64,000 nucleotides of DNA, from assembly GCF_018687715.1 (NCBI RefSeq), contig NC_056757.1:29431501-29495500 (forward strand), in the 5' to 3' direction. Each line of letters starts with the position of its first letter. Positions within the stretch are counted from its first letter, which is position 1. The notes beneath the pieces were generated by a model that made no database searches, was not told where the DNA came from, and saw only the letters and a program-made list of their open reading frames with translations. Made by a program: the position numbers and the translations under genes. The DNA comes from Carya illinoinensis. Its lineage: Eukaryota > Streptophyta > Magnoliopsida > Fagales > Juglandaceae. Below, in pieces: positions 26,021 through 37,307 of this stretch.

Positions 26021-28447
26021 GTATCATTTCTCATTCAACACAGTGAATTTGTTAAAAGTCCTACAATTGATTATGGTTATATTGTCTTTGAAAACTTTGG
26101 TCACCATGGTATTGCCTTAGAAACCAGTGCAACTTATGAAGCTTCTCAAGTGAAGGCTGATTCTCAAGGAGTTGATATTCTTGAAAATATGACAATTTGT
26201 TCAAGGTGTGGTTCAGCATACTAAACTTTGTCCAGAAAGTGGTTCAGCATACAATGTTGAACCATGCAATGTTGTTGATGAAGTGGTTCAGCATACAATG
26301 TTGTTGATGAAGCGGAACAGGGTATTAAACTTTGTCCAGAATGCCGTCGAAAAGATGACATTTTGAGTGTTATAATTTCATACCCTAGAAGTGTAGTTGC
26401 TGTAAACTCCCTAGTGACATCTATGATTTCTAAATAAGAAAAAACTTTTGATGGGATGGAGTGTAATTGTTGCACCAAAATTTGTACCCATTACGTGTGT
26501 GGATGAACAAAGGGAAGGGTGCAGAGACTGCTGAGCAAGGCCCAACTGCCCAGAGTGAGCAACAATAAAACTGTTCTCCAGAATATGCAAGGTCGTTGGT
26601 GGAGGAAGCTGAGCTTAAGGATGTCAATTAGCAAGATGTGGGCCAACCAATTGTTGGTTCCAATATAAATGATGATGACACTAGGGGTCAGTAATTGCAT
26701 CGCTATAATGACTATCCAAATTTGAAGGTTGATTTTTCAGAAGGCACATGCATATCCATATTGCTGAAGAGGCCAAGTAGTAATAAGGGACCTATTTTCC
26801 AAGGCAAGACATTTGCCACTACTACAATACTTTATGATGATCTGTCTCATGCAAGAGACAGTACAAGCAGTATGAGAAGCTCCATTGGGCATGTCAGTTT
26901 CTCAGCATCATCCTCTGCTAATTTCAGCTTAGCTAGACAATTGGATACTCATATACAGCGACAATTAAGTGGCAGAAAAGCATACATGGAGAATTGTAGA
27001 TCTGACGTAAACTTGAAGTCTTAAAGCACTGATTTGCCTTTGTCTGGAATTTCAAACTAGGTCACCGAGGGTTAGAAAACCTTGTGGTTTCTTATGGCAA
27101 TGTGGAACATGCTGTAGTGGAAAACAACGAGCTTCTAAAGAGCAAGCACTTGTGTCAGAGTATGCACTAGCATATGCTACCAGTACATATTTTACTAGGA
27201 TAGCTGTTGTTGAGATTGATAATTCTGAATGTAATGATCGTAGAACAGTTGATGGTTCCAACTTGGGATTGTATATTTAAATAGTATTCTATTAGAGAAC
27301 AATTAGGTAGCATCATTTCCAAATTATGAAAACAATTACATTGCTTATGGAAATGGTGAGTATATCCTATAAAACACAAGGAGTGTCATGGATGTGGAAG
27401 CAACTATTAGAACTCCAGAGTCCAGAGTCCTCTTCTAGAGAGGAACTTGCTATGATGAACAGTACCACTGATGAAGTGGATGATGCACAGGTTTTTTCAT
27501 AAAGCTTTGCAGTTACTTTTTCACAATTGGAAGTTGAAAAGTGCTGTTAGGGTAGCCCTGGTTCACAGATTGATGAGGTCTATCTTGTATCAATGAGCAC
27601 AAAGGGTGAATTGCAGGAGTCTTCAGTTTCAAACCCCAACACCTCTGATCATGCATATGGCATCCTTGGTATGCTTGTTAGCCTTGTTTTTGTGTTCTTC
27701 CATTTCATATTTTCACTATCATTGCACATCTCATTTTTGTTAACCATTTGTTGATTGAGAGAATATAATCGAAATCAATTTTTTCACCTCTGTTATGAGC
27801 TCTTACTCCATTATTGACTTCACTCCTGATTACATCATATTTATGATGTTCTTAACCCATGTTTTGAGATAATATTAGCAAGTCTTAGCTAATTCCCTGA
27901 TAAATTCTTAAATTCTCTGACAAAGGATAAATTCTTAATTCTCTGATAAATTCTTAATGGTAGATTGTTTGGGTGGAAGTAAGTCAAAGAGTGTAATACA
28001 GGAAGAGGCCACATAAGCAATACTTTTATGTAGCTCCATTGTGAACGATCTGGCCTACCAAGCTGCAAACCTGGCAATTGAGAAGGAAAACTAAATCCCA
28101 TTAGAAGGTTCATGGCCAATAGTTACAATATTGGGAAAATCGAATTCTGATAGAAAAATTGCACGCGACAAAACCGCTGGCAAACCACGTGCTTGGAAAA
28201 CCCGCAAAGCCAAGCAAAGGCAAGCGAAAATAGATGCAAAGCCTGCATCCAATAAGATTGAGAATAATGAGAACGTCGACAATTCTTTAAACTGCAATGT
28301 TGGGGTTCCTAACAAGGAGGACAATATGAAGCCTCCAAAGCTGGAATCCAAGTGAAACTGCACAATAATGTGAAGTCTCTCCATTTGTACTTAGGTCATG
28401 CTTATGCTGCCCTTATAATCCATGCTATCCCCTAAGTGGCCTCATTT

Positions 28448-28650
28448 GTTTACCCAAATTTAAATTATTTCATTATTACAATTTTTTTAAATTTCTATAT
28501 AGAATATAATAAATAATTCAATTTTTTCAAATTTTAAAATAAAATTAATATTAAAAATCATCTTATAATAATATTTTATTTAACTTTTAATAAAATATTT
28601 CATTTCATCTTATCTCATCTTATCTAAATTGTGTAACTAAATAATGCCTA
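28448..28650 (-). mobile_element. Tourist-like MITE family copy 3 (reverse)
   Basis: It starts near TTTGTTTACCCAAATT, has the shared core 'agaatataataaataattcaa', and ends 'tcatcttatctcatct...gtgtaactaaataatgcc' (in part). The inserted unit lies just after the pseudogene end. Confidence 0.75.
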
Positions 28651-29337
28651 ATGTTTAGTGCTTAATGGGCTGTCTGACTTATTGCCGATTGGGAATGGTG
28701 AAGTAATTATTATTATTTTTTCTTTCTTTTTAAGCTGGCATCAGTGAGAGCCGAGAGGGCACTGAAGTTTGTGTTTGCTCCAATAGCCACATATTCTTGT
28801 TCTATTTGCCTCAACCCCACTCAATCTTAATCGTTATGATTGTGCAGGAAGTGGTATTACCTTTGGTTACATGGGAAATTAATAACAAAAAATCGTTATT
28901 TATTATATTTATTACAAAAACTAAAATCTTCTATGTCAGAAAATAAAAAAAGAAATATCTTTTAAGAATTGATATTTGTATGTTGGATAATGCTCTTCAT
29001 TCTTGGAGAGCGACCTTGGTCCAGCTGGTCATGATACGATGCTTGAGATCCGTGCCACTACTGGAGTAGCAGAGATCCAAGCAGGTTTACTTCTCTGAGG
29101 TCATAACACAAGATGAAAACCATATATGATATATGACATATTCTCTTGCTTGGAGTGCTCTGTGCCAAATGGGATAAGCCTTGCCATTAAAAAAACAGGG
29201 TTCGGTAGGAAACAATGGCTGATCGAAGTTTGCATCCATTCGTTAGACGTGAGACAGATGCTTGTATATGATTTCGTGAACGGCTGTCCCTCGCGGTCCA
29301 AAAAAGGTTTATGAGTACGGCTTTTGCAACTATTTCT
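28651..29337. other. intergenic DNA
   Basis: No gene recognised. An open frame at 29126-29314 (62 codons) matches no family I know. Confidence 0.4.
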
Positions 29338-29445
29338 TCTTTTTTAAATTTTTATATAAAATATAATAAATAATTTAATTTTTTTTATTTTCTTAAATTT
29401 TAAAATAATAATAATATTAAAATATAATATTTTAATATTTAATCT
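29338..29445 (-). mobile_element. Tourist-like MITE family copy 4 (fragment)
   Basis: Only the AT-rich core ('tatataaaatataataaata...') is present, in reverse orientation; ends are missing. Confidence 0.5.
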
Positions 29446-30253
29446 TAAAATTCAAAATTCTCATTCAAGAATTCTTAATGGCCAAGCAAGTATTAATTGA
29501 CGTTATTTAATAAAATAAGTCAAATTATAAAATTATTTTTATTATAAAATAAATTTAATAAATCTCATAAAATTACATAGTTAAATTTTTTACCAATCAA
29601 ATTGAAGAGTAATATTAAATGCAATTTCTTTAAATAAAAGATATTTATAATCCTAAATTGTATAACTTAACTATATCGAGACTCGCAAAAATCATTTTTT
29701 AAAAAAATTAATGTCAACACACAATCCAACTTCATACATTGTACATTCTAAGCTAATAAATTTTCATGGCTATCCATAAATTTGTCACTAATCTAATAAA
29801 AATATAAAAACAATAGGATTAAGAGATTAATTAAAAATTAATGGAACTAAGAGTTAATCATACCGTCTGAATCTCACTTGATATGATACGAATCGGACAC
29901 GAAATCTTAAAGAGAACAGAAGGCAAAAGAGGGAGAGGAGTTGGGAGGTATATTTTAGCCGTGATTTGAAGAAGCTAAGAAGCATATTCAATTGAGAGAG
30001 GAGTTCGTTAAATAAGAAGGAACCTTGACGAGACAGAAGCTTGCTTCCTCCCTCCTCCTCTCCCCAAACGAATCGAAAGTCGCCATTTGAACAGCGCTTT
30101 TTCCTTGGCTTTCCTCCATTCACACCGAGGGCCTCGTAGTTTTCTCTCTAGACGAAAGGAACGAGGAACAGGTAATAGCATCGCAACGTAGTAATATTGT
30201 AGAAAAATCAAGACTTGGGAATCCGATTATTGTAGCTAAAGAGGAAGAGAGAG
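29446..30253. other. AT-rich spacer and 5' region of the DUF212 gene
   Basis: 29500-29640 resembles 55500-55610 ('ttataaaattatttttatta' in both), suggesting another dispersed AT-rich repeat. From about 29900 GC content rises into the DUF212 leader. I see no certain TATA box. Confidence 0.4.
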
Positions 30254-32611
30254 ATGGATGAGACCGCGGATACATCTGTTTCGTCGTCCCTGTCATCCAC
30301 AATCTTTACGAATTACCCTCTCCTTTCTGCTTTCGCCGCCTTCGCTCTTGCCCAATCCATCAAGTTCTTCATCGCCTGGTATCTCTCTCTTATTGTGTTA
30401 ATGGGTTTTGGTTGTCTTAAGAAACTCACTCAAAGAATTGGATCTTGCATGGCTCTCGTTTGAGTTTCTATGTGTGATGTAACAAGATTCGGAATTTGAT
30501 GAGTTCGTTTTGCTATTTTCCTTGGATCATATCTAAGGCTTCTGCTATGTATCATAAAGACAATTCTGATTTTGCTTTGTGATTATATCTTAAAGAAAAA
30601 TGTAGCTTTACCCAGATCCTGAAATGAATTTGACAAAAAGCCTTAAAACTCATCTTGGGTTCAACTTGATTTGTTTGTTCTTTTCAAATTCAGCCATATA
30701 CAATCTAAGTCCAATTGGATGCTACTAATTTCCTGCGTCTTCTCTGAATGCCTACTAATTTGTTTCTTATATTTGGTGTCATTGAATGGAATCTCATATG
30801 CCGCCTGGCAAAGGCTCAAAGCGCCCTGCTCTCCAAACTATAGGGGCGAGGGAACCAGCGCGAGATACAATACTAAGTAGGAGTGTATGAATTGATTGAA
30901 TTTCTGATTAGCCAATGGATTCATCTCTTCCGTAAATGATATGAAAAAGTGAATATTTTTAGAGTAATAAATTAATTTTTCTGCAAACGGGTTTGCAATT
31001 TTTCTGAAATGGGTTCATGAATCTGTTTTCTTTTTTTAAGGGCTAAAATCATATATTGTGGCCTTTTGACCCTATATTGTAGGATGGAATCGAAAGATAT
31101 GCTAGATATATTGGTGATTTTGAGTTGGAAGCTTATCTAAATGTTTTTGTACCTTGCTAAAAGACATTCTAGCTATTTGTAGTTTTTATGCTTCTGCTTA
31201 GATAGGCGCAGGTCCTGTTTAGATTTAGTTTTTTTCCCGAGTCTTAATCTATAGATTTTCAGGTATACTGAAAGAAAATGGGATTTCAAGCAACTCATTG
31301 GATCTGGTGGAATGCCATCATCTCATTCTGCAACTGTAACTGCTCTAGCTGCGGCTGTTGGGTTCCAGGAAGGCTTTGGAGGATCCATATTTGCAATTGC
31401 ATTGGTCTTAGCATGTGTTGTATGATTCCCTCTCTTTGTATAGTTATGATTCGCATAACATAAATAAAACCCCCTTAGAACTCACCATAAAATGTTTTAG
31501 TTATTATTTATTTGCATTCTTTAACTATTTTCAAACAATGTGATACAATGATCGTTAGAATAAGTGTTTTCCATAATGGATATGTCTGATGTAAATAATT
31601 TGGTCGCAGGTGATGTATGATGCCACGGGTGTGAGATTACATGCTGGACGCCAAGCAGAGGTTTGGTGCTCTTGTTGATCTTAGTTCTCTCCCCCTCCTT
31701 CCTTCTGATGCCTCAGTTATTTTCCCGCATGATTTCTCCCATTCCTCTCTACAGCAGTTTTGTTGTTTGAATGCATTTGATTTACGGCTTTGTTTATAAC
31801 ATTGAGAAGCATGAGCATCTTGCTTACATTATAGTTTATTCATTTAGTGTAATTAATCTGAATATTATTCAGGTTTTAAATCGAATTGTATATGAACTTC
31901 CTGCTGAGCATCCTCTGGCTGAGAGTAGACCACTGCGTGAACTTCTTGGTCACACCCCATTTCAGGTATGCTTTTATTATATAAGACTGTCTTAATGATT
32001 AATTAGTGGAGCCACATGACATATCTTTTAGGGTTGACTTGTCTAACCTGCCATGTTTATATTGAAATTGTTGATGGATAGTGTTTTAATATTACTATTG
32101 GTCATCATGACATCTCTAAATTTAGTTGCTCTGTGGATTGGTGGAAATGGTGAAACTGATATATGGTGTCCACTTAAGTTTTAAGGACTCATGCTAAGTT
32201 CCTAGCTTAAAATTGTTCAAGATTTAAGTGAATTTAAATGCCTATTTTACTAAAAGTTCTGCCTTCCACGGATGTGATGCCATATTGGAAATTAAAACTC
32301 GTTTAGCTGTGCCTATGATGTTTGTGTTGCTGGTTGCTAGAGGATTTTTATCCGTGGTTACCTTCCTCTACTTTGTGTTCATCTCATCTCTCTCAATAAA
32401 GACTGGTGCAAGTTGTGAGTTGAGGCTCCAAATTTAAAATATACATGCTTTTGTTTGTTCTTGGCTAAGATTTATGTGCATTTGACAGAAGCTGTGAAAT
32501 TCATTGTATTTTGTTGGTTATTGCCATCTTTCATCTTATTGTGTTTTACAGGTTATTGCTGGTGGAGTGCTCGGGATTGTCACGGCAGCTGTTGGCCATT
32601 TGATACCTTGA
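30254..32611 (+). CDS. DUF212 membrane protein (acid phosphatase/vanadium-dependent haloperoxidase-related)
   Basis: Small integral membrane protein of the DUF212 family, related to PAP2 phosphatases; the reaction in plants is not established. Five exons: 30254-30378, 31263-31419, 31610-31660, 31873-31965, 32552-32611, total 486 nt, 161 aa. After a short N-terminus comes a hydrophobic helix (residues about 19-43), then the PAP2-like signature GSGGMPSSHS at residues 55-64, followed by helices over residues about 65-100 (VTALAAAVGFQEGFGGS, then FAIALVLACVVMYDATGVR). A region ALNRIVYELPAEHP-like (here VLNRIVYELPAEHP) and a last helix (IAGGVLGIVTAAVGHLIP) end the protein. I recall Arabidopsis At1g67600 and At1g24350 as homologs. 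Exon phases join cleanly. Confidence 0.92.
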
Positions 32612-33315
32612 CTAGCAGCTGTGTTTGATGCTCATGTAGATCACGGATATCGTCAGGCAGCATCTTTGATTACCACATGTATTTGATGAAGCAAGAGTAC
32701 AGAATTGCAACTCAGAAGATCCATCACCCAATTTGGTTCCTTCGAAATTTGAATACGTAGCTGTTGTCTGCAAATTCTTGTATTGAATTGCTTTCTTTTA
32801 ATAGAAGTCTACTAGCATTCAGAAGATGGAATTTGATTGATTGCATAGTTTTTGATGTAACAAAACTCTATAAACCTAACAAAAAAGAAGATTCTTGATT
32901 GTACCATGCTCAATTTGATCAGAATACAAAAGTTCCCTTGTGATGTTGCTCAACTTGGGCTAAACGTTGGTCTCTGTAACTCAATTCAAAATAAAACCTC
33001 ATTATTAGTTCGGCCGAAAAGAAAGATACCTTTGGGTCGGTTTTCTATTTGGCCATTCATTGTAATATTGTTTTATGATTAACCTGATAGTTGATACTGA
33101 TATTGGGTCTTCATGTGAGGATTTCTTTCTTTTCCCTTCACCCTGCTCTGCGTGTGTGTGTATTTTACAGTGCGTATTTTACATACGAAAAATAATAATG
33201 AATGTCTAATGGAAACTGAATAAATGCTGTATTTACACACCAAGAAATTTAATAGGCCATGTCATATATTCCATAAACGATCATATATCCTATGAATCGT
33301 CTCTAAATAATTGAT
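32612..33315. other. 3' UTR of DUF212 gene and spacer
   Basis: The 3' UTR probably ends by about 32830-32990. A short GT-rich run lies at about 33153. No other gene. Confidence 0.5.
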
Positions 33316-33323
33316 GAATCAGG

Positions 33324-34024
33324 TAGAGGTGGCAATATGTGATACTATTCTTTAACTTAATACGAACACGACATGAAATTAACGAGTTTAGATTTGATGT
33401 TAACGGGTTAAAGTCACAACAGGTTGACCCATTAAGACATGATTTATAAACGGGTCAATAATAGGTCAACCTGCTTAATACAAAATCAATTCGTTTTGAC
33501 CCGTTTATAATTTATTTTAAAATTAAAATTTTATTATTATTAAGTTATAATATTTGTATTTCTCAATATGGTTATGTTTTTATTGTTGAGATTGTATTTT
33601 TAGACCTATTCTTATATTTGTTAATATATGGTTTATAATATTGGTTTTATTATATGTTAAAATTTGAGAAATATTGATATATATATTTTTTAATATATTG
33701 TGATTATTAATAAATATAGATTTTAACTTTTATATAAAATTATGTCAATCAAGTTAAATGAGTTATGCGTTTTAATTCAACACATTTACATGAAACAAAT
33801 AGATTTAAATGAGTTTTGTTGTGTTAATATATTTTTAATTAATTATTAAACGGGTCAAAATGAATGACACGACATGATCCATTATTTAAATGGATTGGGT
33901 TAGAGTTTGGAAGTTTGACATGTTTAACTTAACAGATTGGGTTCGGATTGATCTATATAATCAAATGTTTATAACTTGACAAGACATGAACACGACCCGA
34001 AAACATGATTTACCACCCCTTCTA
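33324..34024. mobile_element. non-autonomous hAT-type element, 701 bp, with 8-bp target duplication
   Basis: The left end is TAGAGGTGGCAATATG; the reverse complement of the right end is TAGAAGGGGTGGTAAATC, which fits a hAT terminal repeat (TAG-GGTGGCA type) with a small gap. GAATCAGG flanks both ends (33316-33323 and 34025-34032). The interior is AT-rich and noncoding, with repeated 'cgggt' and 'acacgac' motifs. A 9-bp duplication is possible because the next base is T on both sides. Confidence 0.8.
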
Positions 34025-34032
34025 GAATCAGG

Positions 34033-34888
34033 TATGTTGCAACATCCCATAGATTGCAAGAGATCGGTGGCACCTGTTCTTAGATGGAGAATTCAACTAA
34101 TGGCCATAGCATTAGCTCGTGGGTTCATAGATTTGTTTTGGCTTTACAGCCAAAATCGTAGGAAAAAAAAAAAAAAAAAAAGCCTTTTCTGGCTTTATAT
34201 CCCACCGTGATGGTGAAGTAGGCGAGCTCTTCACTTCCACGACATTTATGTAATTCTCCAGTGATCAATGCCACCTTACTTCCTCTAACGGTACCATCAG
34301 GCCATGAACACATACCTAAGCAGAAAATCTGAATCCCTTGCCACCTTGAGTGCAGCATTAGAACATGACATGGCTATCAACTGGTTCCAAAATCAGAAAG
34401 GAACTCAACTTTCTCACCACATACAAGATCCAGCGTTGAAATGATCTGGCTACAAAAACGCTTCCTCGTGTTAAAATTACAAGTGAAAAACATTACATGC
34501 TACCATTTAAAAGCACTTGAAACACTGGCAAGCTTGACAATTCCCATTAAAATATGGTTTCTTTTAGCCTTTAGGTAACAAATTGCTGGATGAGTTAGAG
34601 ACCCTGGTTTCTAAAACAGATATCCAAGGACATTATCACACAAATATCTATCAATCTAGTACGATGAAAGGACCCTTGGAGGTAATTCCAAGATTTAATT
34701 CTTGAGAGCTGCAGAAGGAACATAGTCCCTTCAACCAACAGTGGTCGGTTCTGGAGCACCCAGTTCCTCTTTTAGTTGACATTTTTAGTTAGATCCACAC
34801 AACACAGGGTGGGAGCCATCTTTAAGAATTTTGAATGAAACAGCACCACCAAGTATTGAGTATTTGAGTTGGATGCAGGTCATGATAC
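34033..34888. other. intergenic DNA, no certain gene
   Basis: A run of A lies at about 34160-34180. Minus-strand exon-like pieces (about 34200-34320) have good splice-like borders but no recognisable product. Confidence 0.35.
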
Positions 34889-35299
34889 CTGAAACCAAGA
34901 TCCTCAGCAAGGAACTGGAGTTGAAGGCTCTTTCCTTCTTCAGATATACTTCTTAATTTAGCAAGTCGGAAAGAACCAAGCGGGTTGCTTTCATTCAGAA
35001 GATATTTAGAGAGCTGTGCAAGATATATTGTAAAAACTCCATCCAGAATTGCTCTCTTTTGTCCCAACACCACCATTAATGACTAGATATACTGCATATC
35101 CAGCAAAAGGTTTAACACTTAAGACATGCCGTGAATGACCTTGAACTTGAAGTGAAAACATCTCAGGGTCCAAAAGGCCCGAATATGTAATTATTAATAC
35201 AAGAACAAGATGTGTTGGTTTACCATAGTCTGCAACAGCTGCATCTAGGCCAAGTGCAGCAGGAACTCCCCTGGCTGCTCTGAAGTTGTTAATGGCAAT
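34889..35299 (-). pseudogene. unidentified gene fragment, two exon-like segments
   Basis: Minus-strand segment 35299-35224 (after CACCAG, before GTAAAC) reads INNFRAARGVPAALGLDAAV. Segment about 35082-34889 (before GTATCA) reads GVFTIYLAQLSKYLL and later LRSISEEGKSLQLQFLAEDL. Both look like coding sequence, but the best frames do not join in phase across the apparent intron, and I see no clear first or last exon. I do not recognise the family. It could be a decayed gene or a real gene with a splice site I misread. Confidence 0.35.
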
Positions 35300-36949
35300 C
35301 TGGTGACGATAAATAGTTGAATTCGTAATGAAATTTAATAGGAACCAAGATTAAAATCTAGAAAAAAACAATACTGAATGCCAGGTTGTGAGCATCTTGA
35401 ATGCCAGTATTCATTGCTGCACAAGTTATTTTAAGTTTTTTCAAATGATTATTTTTCTAACATTGACCAAAACAATTAGAAATATTCCTCCTCCAATCAA
35501 CATAAATAGATCTCATCAAGCAGGACATGGTTTCCCCTAATCCTGCCTAAAAGGCCACCGGTCCACCTGGTTTCAGTAGTTTGCAGTATCAATTCCAAAA
35601 TTATATCTGTTAAGTTTAACGCTGATTCTCGGTACTTTTGTTACTTTTAATTACCGAGAAGCATGGGAAGTGATGACGTACATAGAAAACTTCTCATTAT
35701 CAGAACTTTTGCACTTCTGCTGGTTTTTGACATGATTCCCACACCCATGAATGTTCAACATATTATTCATGCTTGCATATTTTCAGAAAAAGTATGACTA
35801 TTTGTTAACTGTCTAACATTCACATACAATAAAACAGATTCATATGTTTCAGAAAACAAGATGCTCATGCGGATATAGCCTTTCCCCTCTTTTTATCTTG
35901 TTGGCACCTTAAGTATAGCACCCAATCTAAGTCACAAGAGAGTGTTCAACTCCACAAAAGAATAGCTTAAAGGTCGTAATTTCTGAGCATCCTCCTCAGC
36001 ACGCCACGCGGCACAAAACAGATTCTACCCAACTATTTTATTGCATGAGGAACATATTAAATGTACTGTAGAGTTGCGAGAAGCTTCGTGGAAGAAAGAA
36101 AAAACTTGTATCAGATATACCAGAGGACTAGGTACTGTCCGCACAAAAGAGGGCTATTAACCAAGACCACTAGCAATTGGGAATCCATGAGCAACAGTAA
36201 ACATGCTGCATCTATCTCTTTCAAACAAAGAATTAGAGACAATTTCAATCCTAAAAAAGCACAGGAAGTTAAGTACAAGAGTACAAGCAAGTTTTGAGTG
36301 TTAAAAGGAGCTCGAAGGGCGCTTTCCCCATTGGTCAGTGGAATTGTAAAACTTCAAAATGGTTAAAAAAATAAACTCTCGGAAAGTAGATGAATCGCAA
36401 GGGGAAATACCCAAATGGTCCTAGCACGTGGGCAGAAACTCAAAACTGACACAATGGACAGATACATGTAAACATAGCTCAAACAGATAAAAACCCACGT
36501 ACAGGTAATAAAAAATTATATGTCGGTGGTCACTTTTGCATAAATCAAGGAATTTAAAAGGATCGATGACTTCTCACAAAACTGAAAGATCCTTTTACTC
36601 GTAATGTTCATACCAGATGGGGAAAATCATATAATTGAGAATGGAGTTTTGAACTTTTGGCTCTTATTACACTGCAATTTCCAAAACAAGTTGCAAAGAA
36701 GCAAGAAGGTACACCAAATGGAATTAAACATGTTAACTGTTAAGCCTTAAAAGGGAGGGGATATTGTCATGGATGTGTGATCTTTTAGGGGCCTCTGGCT
36801 CTGCTCACTGCTGTTAAAGATGACGACCACTGTATTTACCAGTCGCTCCACAGTCCAGGCTCAGCACAGTAAAGTGGCTCCAAAAACTTGGTCAAGATGG
36901 GACAACTTTGCAATCATATAATAAGCCTTTTTTTTTTTTTTTTTTTTAT
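35300..36949. other. intergenic DNA
   Basis: No gene recognised. An open frame at 36061-36297 (78 codons, basic) matches nothing known to me. A T-run ends at about 36947. Confidence 0.4.
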
Positions 36950-37144
36950 AGTAATGCTACACAACATCCTACACCATACATTTTATATATTAAAATATTA
37001 TTTTTTATTTTTTTATTTTTTATTTCATTTTATTCTTATTAAATTAATTAAATTATTCTATTTATCATCCATACATTATATATTTATTATAGAAAAAATA
37101 AAAAAAAATTAAAATAAATATGATGTATAAAATGTAAGGATGAC
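36950..37144. mobile_element. MITE with inverted ends
   Basis: The left end 'catcctacaccatacatttt' mirrors the right end 'ataaaatgtaaggatgac' on the other strand. The core is A/T only. The start 'agtaatgctac' is shared with other short elements at about 41185, 60450 and 60852. Confidence 0.65.
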
Positions 37145-37175
37145 AAAATTTTTTATTTTTTTTTTTTTTTTTTTA

Positions 37176-37307
37176 CGGTTCAGACCCACATCTGCTGCTC
37201 CTCATGGACATGTGAAGAGGGTCAGAATTCAGAAACCCAGACGGTTCAGACCCACATCTGCTGCCCCTCATGGACATGTGAAAAGGGTCAGAACTCAGAA
37301 ACCCAGA
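37176..37307. repeat. tandem duplication, two 66-bp units
   Basis: Units 37176-37241 and 37242-37307 differ at about three positions. The length is a multiple of three, and one + frame stays open through both (RFRPTSAAPHGHVKRV in each). No gene model supports translation; upstream is a T-run. Confidence 0.92.

Larger units (their letters stand above)
21182..28355 (+). pseudogene. decayed, intron-bearing copy of a Ser/Pro-rich (BPP-like) protein gene, split by a retrotransposon
   Basis: Homologous blocks appear in order: an N-terminus MPPSSILRYSLGRE at 21182, then a frameshift near 21235 into [84 protein letters not shown] and [33 protein letters not shown]. After the transposon come MRSSIGHVSFSASSS and, at 28050-28355, NDLAYQAANLAIEKEN and KSNSDRKIAR...KPPKLESK. 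I recognise this as the large plant Ser/Pro-rich, basic family (BASIC PROLINE-RICH PROTEIN-like, often labelled FLO11-like), members of which have been linked to microtubules; that link is from memory. Stops (for example near 22625), shifts and gaps are scattered along it. Introns such as the one ending just before 22374 are retained, so it arose by DNA duplication, not retroposition. Confidence 0.75.
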
